Shown: positions 39,769-52,991, numbered from the stretch's first letter. The stretch: DNA of 64,000 bases from Saccharopolyspora gloriosae (GCF_014203325.1 NZ_JACHIV010000001.1:1675501-1739500); one strand, 5' to 3'. A program made the numbers and translations. The notes: generated by a model not told the origin, from the letters alone.

Positions 39769-40925
39769 TGGCTCCGGGCGCGTCGATCGAGCGGCTCCGG
39801 GTGCGCAACTACCGGGTGCTGCGCGACGTGACGTTCGAGAACCTGTCGCCGTTGACGGTGCTGTTCGGGCCGAACGGCAGCGGTAAGTCGACGGTGATCG
39901 ACGTGTTCGCCTTCCTGCACGAGGCGTTCACGACGAACCTGCGGCGGGCGTGGGACGCGCGCGGCCGGATGGCGGAGATCCGCAGCCGGGGATGCGACGG
40001 GCCGGTGGAGATCGAGCTGACGTACCGGCCTGGGGACGGGCTGCATCAGCGGCTGACCTACCTGCTCCGCATCGACGAAGCGGACGACGGCCGCCCGGTC
40101 GTGCTCGACGAGGCGCTCACGTGCGTAGGTGCGGGGCGGTTGCTCGACGTCGCGAAGGGGGCGGGCGTCTTCGAGGAGCGGAACGTTGCCCTGGACGGCT
40201 CGGACATGCTTGCAGCCCCGGCGCTGGGGCAGTTCGAGGACTTCCTTGAACTCGTAGAACTCCGGCGGTTCATCTCCAGCTGGTACCTGTCGCACCTCGG
40301 TGCTGGCGACCCTCGTGCGGTAGCTGAAATCGGTCCGCAGGAGCGGATTTCGGGCAGCGGCGAGAACCTGCCGAACGTGCTGCGGTACCTACGCGAGCAG
40401 CACCCGGGCCGCCTCGATCAGATCCTTAAGGCATTGCGTCAACGGGTGCCGAACCTGGAGCGGATCGAGCCGGAAGAGGTCGACGGCAGGCTGGCGTTGC
40501 GGCTGAAGGACCTGCCGTTCGACGAGCCGATCTACGCAAAGTTCGCCTCCGAGGGCACGCTGCGGCTGCTGGCTTATCTGATCGTTCTGCACGACCCCGT
40601 CCCCGCGTCGATCGTCGGGATCGAGGAGCCGGAGAACCAACTGCACCCGAGGTTGCTGCACGGGCTGGCCGAGGAGTGCCGATCGGCCGCTCAGCGCAGT
40701 CCCTTGCTGGTCACGACCCATTCGCCGCAGTTCGCCGACGCACTCCGCTTGGAGGAACTGTGGGCTTTGCACCGCGGTTCCGATGGTTTCGCGCTGGTGA
40801 CCAGGGCGAGCGAGATCCCGCAGGTCGTCGCGATGGCGGAGTCGGGCGGGACTCTCGGCGATCTCTGGATGGAGGGCTACTTCGGCGTCGGTGACCCGCT
40901 GGATCCCCCTGGACGGGACGGATGA
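39768..40925 (+). CDS. AAA ATPase of ABC/SMC type (COG4637-like)
   Basis: A 385-residue ATPase with the OLD/RecF-like arrangement. Walker A is GPNGSGKST (residues 34-42). A middle region of about 200 residues without motifs follows, then the ABC signature-like SEGTLRLLA (261-269), Walker B SIVGIEEPEN (281-290) with two acidic residues, and the H-loop TTHSPQF (316-322). Such ATPases pair with DUF4276 proteins in two-gene units resembling defence modules; the activity here is inferred only. It starts on the carA stop and overlaps the DUF4276 gene by 4 bp. Codons such as gta, ctt, cta and gct are commoner than in the flanking car genes, which suggests transfer. Confidence 0.85.
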
Positions 40926-41540
40926 GCACGGCGAACCTGGAGGTGCTGGTCGAGGAACCGTCCGCGGAGGCGGCGCTGTCCGCGCTGTTGCCGAAGATCG
41001 TTCCCGTGACGCCGTGGCAGCTGCGGGTCTTCCCCGGCAAGCAGGGGCTGCTGCGCCGGTTGCCGGCACGGCTGCACGGGTACTCCGCGTGGGCTCCGGC
41101 CACCGGAACGCGGCTGGTGATCCTGCTGGATCGGGATCGCGACGACTGCTTGGAGCTCAAGACCGAGGTCTCCAAGATGGTCGTGGACGCCGGGTTACGC
41201 GTCGCGTCCGCGACGGAACCGGCCGGGACGGTGCTGCCCAGGATCGTCGTGAAGGAGCTCGAAGCCTGGTTCCTCGGCGACGTTCCGGCCTTGCGAAGCG
41301 CCTTTCCCCGGCTGCCCGCCGGGCTCGCCCAGCGTGCGAAGTACCGCGATCCGGACGGGATCACCGACACCTCACGGGTCCTCGAATCCCTGCTCCAGCA
41401 ACACAACTACCACGTCAGCGGTCTGCAGAAGCTGGCCCTCGCGCATGAAGTGGCCCCGCACATGGACGTGGACAACAACAGCTCGCGCAGCTTCCAAGTC
41501 TTCCGGGACGGACTGCGTCGCCTAGCAAGTGAGGGAACTG

Positions 41541-41557
<17 letters not shown>
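40922..41557 (+). CDS. DUF4276 protein, TOPRIM-like partner
   Basis: A 211-residue protein. The acidic pattern [10 protein letters not shown] (E11, E12), then [11 protein letters not shown] (D70, D72, D74, D75), then [12 protein letters not shown] (E112, E114) resembles TOPRIM nuclease centres of OLD- and RloB-type partners. The name DUF4276 is from pattern recognition. It overlaps the ATPase gene by 4 bp, and its last 17 bases overlap the start of carB. It probably works with the ATPase; target unknown. Confidence 0.78.
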
Positions 41558-44854
<3,297 letters not shown>

Positions 44855-44858
<4 letters not shown>

Positions 44859-45697
44859 CGGTCCGGGCCGGTTTCGGGCGGCGGCTCGCGGAGTCGGTCG
44901 CCGCCCGCGGCGCGCTGTGCGTGGGCATCGATCCGCATCCGGCGCTGCTCAACGCGTGGGGCTTGGAGGAGAGCCCCGCCGCGCTGGAGCGGTTCGCGAT
45001 GACGGCGGTGGAGGCGCTGGCCGGTGAGTTCGCGGTGCTCAAGCCGCAGTCGGCGTTCTTCGAGGTGTACGGCTCGGCGGGCGTGGCGGTCCTGGAGAAG
45101 GTCGTCGCCGCGTCCCGCGAGGCCGGCGCGCTGGTGCTGCTGGACGTGAAGCGCGGCGACATCGGTTCGACGATGACGGCGTACGCGAACGCCTACCTCG
45201 ACGAGCACTCGCCGCTGGCGGCCGATGCGCTGACGGTGTCGCCGTACCTCGGTTTCGGTTCGCTGGCACCGGCGTTGGGCATCGCGGAGCAGACCGGGCG
45301 CGGCGTGTTCGTGCTGGCCCGCACCTCGAACCCGGAGGGCGCGGCGCTGCAGCGGTCCACTGCGGACGACGGCCGCACCGTCGGCCAGTCCATCGTGGAC
45401 GCGGCAGGGGAGAACAACGCCGGGGCCGACCCGTACGGCTACGTGGGCGTGGTCGCCGGGGCGACGATCAAGCCGGGCGAGCTGGACTTCTCCCGCCTGA
45501 ACGGCCCGATCCTGGCCCCCGGCCTGGGAGCCCAGGGCGCCACCGTGCAGAGCCTGCGCGCCACGTTCGGCGCGGCCCTGCCCTCGGTCCTGCCCGCCAC
45601 GGCCCGAGACGTACTGCGCCACGGCCCGTCCGTGGCGGACCTGCGCTCGGCGGCGCGCAGGGTGCGCGACGAACTGGGTGTGCTGCTGGAGTCCTGA
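44855..45697 (+). CDS. pyrF: orotidine 5'-phosphate decarboxylase
   Basis: A 280-residue actinobacterial (type 2) decarboxylase making UMP. The catalytic Asp/Lys array is in [18 protein letters not shown]. The N-terminus [11 protein letters not shown] and the phosphate-binding region [12 protein letters not shown] are typical. GTG 44855 overlaps carB by 4 bp. A strong terminator follows, closing the operon. Confidence 0.95.
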
Positions 45698-45708
45698 TTT
45701 CGCGGCAC

Positions 45709-45746
45709 GAACGGCCCCGTCGATCCTCGGATCGGCGGGGCCGTTC
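45709..45746. terminator. terminator of pyr operon, bidirectional
   Basis: GAACGGCCCCGTCGATC (45709-45725) and GATCGGCGGGGCCGTTC (45730-45746) pair at 16 of 17 positions around a 4-base loop. It lies between the converging pyrF and type VII-like genes and could serve both. Confidence 0.75.
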
Positions 45747-45779
45747 GCATGTCCGGGGAAGTGCTGGGGCACCTCGGCG

Positions 45780-47063
45780 TCACTTCGGGAAGTGCTCTTC
45801 CGCGGAGGGGATGGTGCCGGACAGGCGGTGCGAGGTGTCGTAGTAGTTCGTGCCGTTGTCCTCGTCGTAGGTCTGCTCGTGGTACTGCTCCGAGCCGAAG
45901 GCGCCGCGCGCGAGCTGGCTTTCGCCCGTACGGACGTCTGACACGGCCTCCGCCGTTTCGCGGGCGGCGGCGTTGTTGATGCTGCCGCCTTCCCGCCACA
46001 GCGTGGCGTCGTCGACGAAGGACTTGGTGGCGTTCTGCGCCGAGCGGCCCAGGTCGTCGGCGTTGCCCATCAGCCCGACGCCGCGTCCGCCGAGTTGTTC
46101 GGCGCTCTTGCCGAGGCCGGCCGCCGCGTCGGCGCCGCGCGTCCCGGCGGTGCCGAGCGCTTCGCTTCCCCTGCCGACGGCGCTCGCGGCGGAGCCCGCC
46201 GCGTCCGACGCGCGGGAGGTGGCCTGCCCGGCGGCGGTGGCGGCTCCGCCGAGTCCCGGCGAGGCCGGGAACACCTTCGCTCCACCGGTGGTGAGCTTGG
46301 CGCCGACCTTCGCGCCCGCCTCGGCCATGTCGTCGAGGGCCTTGGCCAGGTGCGTTCCGGCTTTGCCGAGCTTGCCGAGCAGCTGGCTGATCTTCGTGGC
46401 GATCTTGGACAGGGTCATCCCGATCCGTCCGGCCGCGTAGCCGAGGTAGCCGGCGACGGTCGCGCCGAAGCTGATGACGGAGCCGGCGAGCGCGGCCAGC
46501 GCGCCCTTGATGAGTTCGGCGACGATGGCGGCGATGATGTCCCGGATCAGGCCGCGGCAGGTGGCGACCATGGTGCCCGCGGTCGCCATCGCGCCGGAGG
46601 CGGTGCCCGCGCTGACCGACATGGCTTCGACGCCTTCGGCGAGTTCCGCGGACCGCTGCCGGTAGGCGTCGCAGGCCTGGCCCTGCCACTCGGCGCAGTC
46701 CGACTGGACCTGCCCGGGGATCTCCGCGGCCAGCTTCTCCAGGTCGGCCTTCACCTGCTGCCAGGTGTCCGCGCCCGCTTTGATCGCGTTCGGGTCGCCC
46801 GCGAGGAAGTCGAGGACTTCGCGCAGCGGCGCGAAGTGCTCCATGAGCCAGCCGACCCCGGCGGCCAGCGCGGAACCGATCGGGTCGATGGCGGTGATCA
46901 GCCCGTCCAGCGCGAGCACCCCGGCGCTGGCGGCGAACTCGCCCCAGTCCTCGTTGTTGAACGCCGTCCAGGTCGCCCGAGCGGAGTCGACGATCCCCGC
47001 GCCCGCGGTCACGGCGCCGGATTGGACCGCTTCGCTGCCGGTGTCGGTGAACATCCCGGTCAT
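45780..47063 (-). CDS. large WXG-type secretion substrate-like protein
   Basis: A 427-residue protein. The first 150 residues are helical with a W-Q-G turn (W126, in CAEWQGQACDAYRQR), as in type VII substrates with an internal WXG domain. A long Ala/Gly-rich region follows, with hydrophobic stretches (about 165-225), then low-complexity Ala/Ser sequence. The C-terminal 60 residues are polar (QYHEQTYDEDNGTNYYDTSHR). I see no known toxin domain. It overlaps the preceding gene by 4 bp and is the last of three genes of a type VII-like cluster. The secretion machinery is not in this window. Confidence 0.7.
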   Translation of the reverse strand: MTGMFTDTGSEAVQSGAVTAGAGIVDSARATWTAFNNEDWGEFAASAGVLALDGLITAIDPIGSALAAGVGWLMEHFAPLREVLDFLAGDPNAIKAGADTWQQVKADLEKLAAEIPGQVQSDCAEWQGQACDAYRQRSAELAEGVEAMSVSAGTASGAMATAGTMVATCRGLIRDIIAAIVAELIKGALAALAGSVISFGATVAGYLGYAAGRIGMTLSKIATKISQLLGKLGKAGTHLAKALDDMAEAGAKVGAKLTTGGAKVFPASPGLGGAATAAGQATSRASDAAGSAASAVGRGSEALGTAGTRGADAAAGLGKSAEQLGGRGVGLMGNADDLGRSAQNATKSFVDDATLWREGGSINNAAARETAEAVSDVRTGESQLARGAFGSEQYHEQTYDEDNGTNYYDTSHRLSGTIPSAEEHFPK

Positions 47064-47359
47064 ATCTGCACCTGCCCGAGATCGTCGGAGTTCTTGTCGT
47101 CGATGTCCTGGTAGTCGGTCGCGGTCGCGCTCACCCGATCACCGAGGTCGCTGGTCAGCTCGGAGAACTTCTGGATCTCGGCGGCGGCCTGCTGCGAGGT
47201 CTGCCGGGCCTGATCCGCGAAGAGCTGGCCCACCAGGCCGAAGCTGTCGACGCCGAACGAGACTCCCGCGCCCTGCTGTCCTGCCGCGGCGATGTCGCCC
47301 GCGAGTCCGGCGAGCCATTGCGAATGCGTGGTCAGCCGCGCCGGCATGACGTTGAACAT
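47060..47359 (-). CDS. EspC-like type VII secretion target
   Basis: A 99-residue all-helical protein (MFNVMPARLTTHSQWLAGLAG... SDLGDRVSATATDYQDIDDKN). Length and pattern fit the DUF2580/EspC group, whose members pair with a larger partner. It overlaps the downstream gene by 4 bp and follows the YbaB-like gene by 19 bp. Confidence 0.72.
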   Translation of the reverse strand: MFNVMPARLTTHSQWLAGLAGDIAAAGQQGAGVSFGVDSFGLVGQLFADQARQTSQQAAAEIQKFSELTSDLGDRVSATATDYQDIDDKNSDDLGQVQI

Positions 47360-47378
47360 GGTCTGCTGCTCCCGTTGA

Positions 47379-47789
47379 TCAGCGAAGGTAGCTTCGCGGC
47401 GGCTCGTCGTCGAAGTCCGGATCGTCGTTGCGACTCGCGGCGCCTTCGTCCGGTTCCGCGGGGAGCTGAGTTCGCAGGAATTCCATCGCCGAGGCGCCCG
47501 CGAACGGCTCCACGGTCTGCGCGACCTTGTGCGCGACCGCGCCCTGCGCCTGCGCGGACAGCCGCAGGATCGCGGCGCGCAGCTCGGACGGGCCGCGCTG
47601 CATCGAGCTCCGGTCGAACTGCACGTCCTGGAGCGCGCCGTTGGAGCCGACGGTGACCGAGACGCCGCCTTCGGTGGCGGTTTCGGTGAGCGAGCCGAGC
47701 TGCTCCTGGATCTGCTGGGACTGCTGCACCATCTCGTCGGCGCGGGTTTGCAGCGATTCCAGGAACTGCTGCGGTGACTGCTGATTCAT
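47379..47789 (-). CDS. YbaB/EbfC-family protein
   Basis: A 136-residue protein. The YbaB core is seen in LTETATEGGVSVTVGSNGALQDVQFD, preceded by a long coiled-coil helix (LESLQTRADEMVQQSQQIQEQLGS). The C-terminal 40 residues are acidic and disordered. Actinobacterial type VII clusters often start with such a gene; housekeeping YbaB is shorter. ATG 47789 follows GGGGAAACAAC on the minus strand. Confidence 0.75.
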   Translation of the reverse strand: MNQQSPQQFLESLQTRADEMVQQSQQIQEQLGSLTETATEGGVSVTVGSNGALQDVQFDRSSMQRGPSELRAAILRLSAQAQGAVAHKVAQTVEPFAGASAMEFLRTQLPAEPDEGAASRNDDPDFDDEPPRSYLR

Positions 47790-47994
47790 GTTGTTTCCCC
47801 AGTGTCGTGCTTGGTGCGGTGCGGCCTCGTGCCGGTTGAGGTCGGACCGGGTCCATCGAGATCGACGATCCGAGGGGCCCTGATGGTTTCCCGAATCCCG
47901 GAGGATTCCTCGCGGCAGGACGGACCGACCGGCACGAGCGCCCCCAGCGCTCGCGTCCATCCTCGTGCCACGGCCGTTCGGGCGTGCTCCGGGG

Positions 47995-48921
47995 TCAGCT
48001 CAGGGCGCGCAGGCGCCCCGCGACGAGTCGGCCGCGGACGCCGAACCCGGCGGCGACCAGCGGCAACGCGGTGAGCGCGACGATCCCGGTCGCAGGCTGC
48101 CCGCTGAGCAGCCCGCCGACGACGCCGACGACGCCGAGCCCGAGCAGCAGGTTCGCGCGCAGCAGCAGCCCGCCGGTGGCGACGGGGGGTTCCCGGTCCG
48201 GGTAGCCGTGGCGCCGCCGGGCGATGGCGAACGCGGCGCCGACGGCGAGGAACGCGTGACCGGCGATGATCACGACCACCGGCGACCACGTCAGGACGTC
48301 GAGCGAACCGCTGCCCAGCCCGCCCGCGACGACCAGCCACCACCCGGCGGCGAGGATCGCGGGCGGCCAGATCCCCAGCCGGGCCCGCCTGCGGCGTTCC
48401 GGATCCGGGCCGTGCGGCGGAATTCCGGGGATGCGGACTCCGAGCAGCGCCAGCCCGAGCAGCGGGACGAACAGCGCCCAGCCCAGCGCGGCGGGCGCGG
48501 CCGGGTCGGCGATGACGACGTTGCTGCCTCGGTTGTCGAGCTCGCGGCGTTCGACCGGGGCCGGCGTCGTGCGGTTGTCCGGGGTGAGGTCGGAGAACTT
48601 GAAGGTGCGCTGCTCGCTGGAGCCGTCCTCCCAGGTGACGGTGGCGTCGCAGACCCACCACCAGCCCAGGCCGGACATGCTGACAGGGCCGACCCGCTCG
48701 CACCGGGTGGCCAGCGCCGTGCCGCGGTCGGTGGGCGTGCCGTCGGTCGTCGTGATCCCGGTGGCGCCCATGACGGTGTGGAACACCAGCAGCACCAGCA
48801 GCCGCACCACGATCTGCGAGGCGATGTACCCGAGGCGCCCACCCCGGCCCGAGTCGTCCGGCTCTCGCGGTGCACGCCGCGGCTCGGTGTGTCCGGGCAG
48901 CATGTCGTCGGAAGGTGCCAC
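47995..48921 (-). CDS. DUF6346-like membrane protein
   Basis: A 308-residue protein. One transmembrane helix (about residues 32-52) precedes a periplasmic-side domain of about 90 residues with two cysteines (ATRCERVGP and WWWVCDATVTWEDGS). Four to five more hydrophobic helices follow. Proteins of this build accompany type VII-like substrate genes in Pseudonocardiales; function unknown. GTG 48921 has AGGA seven bases upstream on the minus strand. It precedes the YbaB-like gene by 205 bp in the same direction. Confidence 0.65.
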   Translation of the reverse strand: MAPSDDMLPGHTEPRRAPREPDDSGRGGRLGYIASQIVVRLLVLLVFHTVMGATGITTTDGTPTDRGTALATRCERVGPVSMSGLGWWWVCDATVTWEDGSSEQRTFKFSDLTPDNRTTPAPVERRELDNRGSNVVIADPAAPAALGWALFVPLLGLALLGVRIPGIPPHGPDPERRRRARLGIWPPAILAAGWWLVVAGGLGSGSLDVLTWSPVVVIIAGHAFLAVGAAFAIARRRHGYPDREPPVATGGLLLRANLLLGLGVVGVVGGLLSGQPATGIVALTALPLVAAGFGVRGRLVAGRLRALS

Positions 48922-49160
48922 GTTCGCGTCCTGTTCCCCCAGTGTCGCCTGCGGCGCGAACGTAACAGGGCGGTGTCCGGGGACGGCGCGGGACCTGTGC
49001 GAGCGGTGGCCGGGTTTCGGATCCCACTTCCGAGCGGGCGGCGGTCCGCCGGGGCGCGCGACCTGCCCGGCTTTCGACGGCATGACGGCGCGGGCAACGA
49101 TCCGCCGGATCGTCGCCCGCTTCAGCCCGTCGTCACGCTGCCGGTGCGGAGCTCAACCGC

Positions 49161-50744
49161 TCATCCGGCGCACCGCGCGCCCTCGGGCGGCGTGCGCGAG
49201 GTCTCCAGGTAGTCGGCGACGATGCCGTCGACGCAGGCGTTGCCGCCGAGCAGGACGGTGCCGTGGCGGGCGACGTCGACGGTCAGCAGGCTGCTGCCGA
49301 GCGTCTCGGCCAGGTTCACCCCGCCCTCGTACGGCGTCAGCGGATCGCCCGTCGCCGCCACCGCCAGGGTCGGCGGCAGGCCTTCGATCCCTTCGGCGTA
49401 GGGGATTCCGAGGGTCGGCCGCACCGGCCAGTCCTCGCACCCGTCGTGGGCGTCGACCACCGGACGACCCGGGTCGGTGAAGGGCGCGGCCGCGTAGACG
49501 GCGCGCTTCAGCGCGGTCTCCTCGGCCGGGGTCCGGCGGTCCTCGTCGAGGCAGTTGATCGCGAGGTTCGCTTCGAGCGCGTTGCTGTACTTCCCGTCGG
49601 GTGCACGGCTGGAGGCGGCGTCGCGCATCGCGAGCAGCATGTCGCCCCTGCCGCTGGTGAGTTCCGTGAGGCCTTGCACCAGGACCGGGTAGGCGGCTTC
49701 GTCGGCGAGACCGGTGATCGTGGCGTCGATGGCGTCGTTGAACGTGAGCCGCCGGCCGTCGAGTGCCGGGACCGGAGCGTCCAGCAGGGGCCGCACGATG
49801 TTCTGGAAGTTCTCGGTCGCCCGCGCGGGGTCGGTGCCCAGCGGGCATGCCGGGCCGGTGGCGCAGAACGCGGCCAGCTCGTCGAAGCTCCGCTGAGTCA
49901 CCGTCATCTGCGCCTCGAACCGGTCGAGGGTCTTCGCCGCCGGGTCGAGCGGCCCGTCGAGGACCAACGCGCGGACGTTCTCCGGGAACATCTCGGCGTA
50001 GACGGCGCCCAGCCGGGTGCCGTAGCTCTGCCCGAGCAGGTTCAGCTTCTCGTCGCCGAGCACCTCGCGGATGATGTCCAGGTCCTGCGCGGCGTCTCGG
50101 GTGCCGACGTGCTCCAGCACGTCGGAGCCGCCCGATCGCTCGGCGCACTGATCGGCCAGGTCACGAGCCTGCTGCTCGGTCCAGTCCACGGCGCCGAACC
50201 GCAACAGCATCGTCAGCGCGCCGTCTTCGCGTTCGGCGTCGGTGAAGCAGTCCAGCGCCGGGGTGGACGCACCCGTTCCGCGCGGGTCGAATCCGATCAG
50301 GTCGAACTTCTCGCCGATCGGGCTGGTGGTCAGCGGATCGGCCAGCATGGTCGCCGCGACGCTCATCCCGGACTGGCCGGGCCCGCCCGGGTTGTACTGC
50401 AGGGAGCCGATCCGCTCGCCGCGAGCCGGGATGCGCAGCATCGCGATCTGCGCGGTCGGCCCCTCCGGCCGGTCGTAGTCCAGCGGCACCTCGACGCGGG
50501 CGCACTCGAACCCGGGGTTCGCGAACGCCTCCCGATCTCCGTCGGTGGTGGCGTAGTCGGCGCACGGGCCCCACGCGGGTTCCTGGTCGTAGAAGCGCGC
50601 CAGCTTCTCCGGTGCCACGGCCGCCTGGGGCAGGGAGGGCAGGGGCGGCTTGGCGGGCAAGGGCGGGTGATCGCACCCGGTCGCCAGCAGCAGCAGCGGT
50701 AAGGCCACCGCCGCCAACGACGATCGGGTCACACGTGACAACAC
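49161..50744 (-). CDS. secreted lipoprotein alpha/beta-hydrolase peptidase
   Basis: A 527-residue exported hydrolase of the tripeptidyl aminopeptidase/SlpD type. The lipobox is LLLATGC (Cys about 24). The catalytic serine is in LNLLGQSYGTRLG, the aspartate in AVAATGDPLTPYEG and the histidine in VDVARHGTVLLG; the oxyanion loop is YNPGGPGQSG. A final cysteine-containing segment (GNACVDGIVADYL) is typical. GTG 50744 has GAGGAG upstream on the minus strand. It probably trims peptides outside the membrane. Confidence 0.88.
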   Translation of the reverse strand: MLSRVTRSSLAAVALPLLLLATGCDHPPLPAKPPLPSLPQAAVAPEKLARFYDQEPAWGPCADYATTDGDREAFANPGFECARVEVPLDYDRPEGPTAQIAMLRIPARGERIGSLQYNPGGPGQSGMSVAATMLADPLTTSPIGEKFDLIGFDPRGTGASTPALDCFTDAEREDGALTMLLRFGAVDWTEQQARDLADQCAERSGGSDVLEHVGTRDAAQDLDIIREVLGDEKLNLLGQSYGTRLGAVYAEMFPENVRALVLDGPLDPAAKTLDRFEAQMTVTQRSFDELAAFCATGPACPLGTDPARATENFQNIVRPLLDAPVPALDGRRLTFNDAIDATITGLADEAAYPVLVQGLTELTSGRGDMLLAMRDAASSRAPDGKYSNALEANLAINCLDEDRRTPAEETALKRAVYAAAPFTDPGRPVVDAHDGCEDWPVRPTLGIPYAEGIEGLPPTLAVAATGDPLTPYEGGVNLAETLGSSLLTVDVARHGTVLLGGNACVDGIVADYLETSRTPPEGARCAG

Positions 50745-50891
50745 TTGCTTCTCCTCTGCTCCAGGCCGGGTTCGACGTGGACGGTAGGGCGGCCTGCCGC
50801 GGGCGCGGATCGGTCGACGGCATCGGATCGCCCGACCAAAGTCGGAGCGGAGGGAGCCATGAGGGGGAGGTGGTCACGCGCGGCCGGTACC

Positions 50892-50897
50892 TACGCT
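50892..50897 (+). promoter_or_regulatory. -10 of leaderless histidine kinase gene
   Basis: TACGCT ends 7 bp before GTG 50905, without a ribosome-binding site, matching the leaderless pattern seen at rarA and pepQ. Confidence 0.45.
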
Positions 50898-50904
50898 CGG
50901 CACG

Positions 50905-52068
50905 GTGGACGGCACAGCAGGAGATCGGCGGGGGGCGCTCCGGAACCGGATCGTCGATGGCGGGCTGGTCGTGCTCACGGCCCTGGTCGGGTTCCTCCCG
51001 GCGGTGAACTGGTGGGAGGCCCCGCCGACGATGCCGCTCTGGGCGCTGCACCTGGACTACGCGATCGGCGCGCTCGGGTGCCTCGCGCTGTGGTGGCGGC
51101 GCCGCTTCCCGCTGGTGCTCGCGATCGTCCTGGTCCTGCTGAGCACCGTCTCGCTGTTCGTCTCGGCGGCGTCGCTGGCCGCGCTGTTCACCGTGGCCGT
51201 GCACCGTTCGGCGCGGGCGACAGCCGTGCTGGCGGTGGGCAATCTGCTGTCGTTCGGGGCTTTCCTGCTGGTGCGTCCCGAACCGACGACGTCGCTGTCG
51301 ATGCTGATCGCGCTCCAGGTCACGATCATCATCTGCGTGGCCGTGTCCGGTCTGCTCGTGCGCAGCAGGCGGCAGCTCATCGCGTCGTTGCGGGAGCGGG
51401 CCGCCGCGGCGGAGGTGGCGGCGCGGCTGCGGGCCGAGCGATCCCAGCACGAGGCGCGGGAGGCCCTCGCGCGGGAGATGCACGACGTGCTCGGTCATCG
51501 GTTGTCGCTGCTCAGCGTGCACGCGGGCGCGTTGACCTACCACCGCGGCGCGTCGGACGAGGAGATCGCGCGGGCTTCGGAGGTGGTGCGCGAGAACGCG
51601 CACCGCGCGCTGCAGGACCTGCGCGAGGTGATCGGCGTGCTGCGCGCCCCGGTGGGCGAGCTCCCGCTGCCGAACGTGGCGGACGTCGTCGAGCTGATCG
51701 ACGAGAGCGAGCGCGCCGGAACCCCGGTCGATGTGCAGGACGCCTGCGGTGCGACGACCGGTGGCCTCCCGCTGCCCGCGACGGTGGGCCGCACGCTCTA
51801 CCGGTTCGTCCAGGAAGGCCTGACCAACGCCCGCAAGCACGCGCCCGGTGCGCCCCTCGTCCTCCGGATCACCGGCGAACTCGGCGACCACGTGGCCGCC
51901 GAGCTCATCAACGAGCCGCCGCCCGCACCCTCCACGCGGCCCCTCGGTTCCGGGGAAGGGCTGCGGGGGCTGGGCGAGCGGGCCGCGCTCGTCGGCGGGC
52001 GGCTCGACCACGGCCCGACCGCGTCCGGCGGATGGCGGGTCGGGGTGTGGCTACCGTGTCCGGCGTGA
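50905..52068 (+). CDS. two-component sensor histidine kinase
   Basis: A 387-residue NarL-type kinase. Four to five transmembrane helices occupy about residues 20-150. A coiled-coil linker follows, then the HisKA_3 dimerisation domain with the phospho-accepting H193 in LAREMHDVLGHRLSLLS. The HATPase domain has the N-box QEGLTNARKHAPGAPL and GSGEGLRGLGERAALVGG. Signal unknown. The stop overlaps the response-regulator start. Confidence 0.93.
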   Translation: MDGTAGDRRGALRNRIVDGGLVVLTALVGFLPAVNWWEAPPTMPLWALHLDYAIGALGCLALWWRRRFPLVLAIVLVLLSTVSLFVSAASLAALFTVAVHRSARATAVLAVGNLLSFGAFLLVRPEPTTSLSMLIALQVTIIICVAVSGLLVRSRRQLIASLRERAAAAEVAARLRAERSQHEAREALAREMHDVLGHRLSLLSVHAGALTYHRGASDEEIARASEVVRENAHRALQDLREVIGVLRAPVGELPLPNVADVVELIDESERAGTPVDVQDACGATTGGLPLPATVGRTLYRFVQEGLTNARKHAPGAPLVLRITGELGDHVAAELINEPPPAPSTRPLGSGEGLRGLGERAALVGGRLDHGPTASGGWRVGVWLPCPA

Positions 52069-52745
52069 GCGATTCCGAACCGCGCATCGACGTGCTGGTC
52101 GCCGACGACGATCCGATCGTCCGCTTCGGCCTGGTCATGATGCTGCGAGGCGCCCCCGACGTGCGGGTGGTCGCCGAAGCGGGCGACGGCGCCGAGGCGG
52201 TGGAGCTGGCGGATCGCCACGCGCCGGACGTCGTGCTGATGGACATCCGGATGCCCGGCACCGACGGGCTCGAAGCGACCGAGACGCTGCGCCGCCGCCG
52301 GCGGGCACCGCAGGTCGTCGTGCTCACCACGTTCGACGCCGACGCGCACGTGCTGCGCGCCCTGCGGGCCGGGGCGGCCGGTTTCCTGCTCAAGGACACC
52401 CCGCCGGACGAGCTCGTCCTCGCCATCCGGCAGGTCGCGCAGGGGCGTCCCGTGCTCTCCCCGGAGGTGACCCGCCGGCTCATCGATCGCGTAGCCGGGG
52501 GCGAGCAGGACACCCGTCGCGACGCGGCACGCCGCAAGCTCGCTCCGCTCGCGGACCGCGAACGGACCGTGGCGATCGAGATCGGCGCCGGGCGCTCCAA
52601 CGCGGAGATCGCCGCCCGCAACCACATCGGCCTGGCGACGGTCAAGACCCACGTGTCGGCGATCCTGACCAAGCTCGACCTCAACAACCGCGTGCAGATC
52701 GCCCTGCTCGTGCACGACGCGGGTCTGGACTCGCCGCAGTCGTGA
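52065..52745 (+). CDS. LuxR-type response regulator
   Basis: A 226-residue regulator. The receiver domain has the acidic pocket VADDD (14-16), the phospho-acceptor D60 in LMDIRMPG, and the lysine in GFLLKDTPP. The C-terminal LuxR helix-turn-helix contains IGAGRSNAEIAARNHIGLATVKTHVSAIL. GTG 52065 overlaps the kinase stop. The pair is complete; targets are not evident, though the neighbouring genes are candidates. Confidence 0.93.
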   Translation: MSDSEPRIDVLVADDDPIVRFGLVMMLRGAPDVRVVAEAGDGAEAVELADRHAPDVVLMDIRMPGTDGLEATETLRRRRRAPQVVVLTTFDADAHVLRALRAGAAGFLLKDTPPDELVLAIRQVAQGRPVLSPEVTRRLIDRVAGGEQDTRRDAARRKLAPLADRERTVAIEIGAGRSNAEIAARNHIGLATVKTHVSAILTKLDLNNRVQIALLVHDAGLDSPQS

Positions 52746-52778
52746 CGCGGCGAACCCCGGAAGGAGGCCCGGCACCGG

Positions 52779-52991
52779 TCAACGCGAGCAGAGGGCTTCG
52801 ACGATGGTCTCCGCGTCGGCCTGGAACGCCATGTCGAGGTAGTAGAGCTTGTCGGCGAGCTCGCCGAGCTGCTCCTTCATGGCCTTGATCTCCACATCGC
52901 CTTGGGTGATCGCGATGCTCTGGCACCCGAGCGCGATCGTGATGCCACCCGTTCTCGCCGTCGCCGGAATTTCCCAAGTGGTGTCGGACAT
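52779..52991 (-). CDS. small protein of unknown function
   Basis: A 70-residue protein starting MSDTTWEIPATARTGGITIALG and ending in an amphipathic helix (MKEQLGELADKLYYLDMAF). The start is set by GGAGG four bases upstream. It is divergent from the XRE/DUF5753 gene. I do not recognise a family; small genes beside DUF5753 regulators are common in actinomycetes. Confidence 0.6.
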   Translation of the reverse strand: MSDTTWEIPATARTGGITIALGCQSIAITQGDVEIKAMKEQLGELADKLYYLDMAFQADAETIVEALCSR

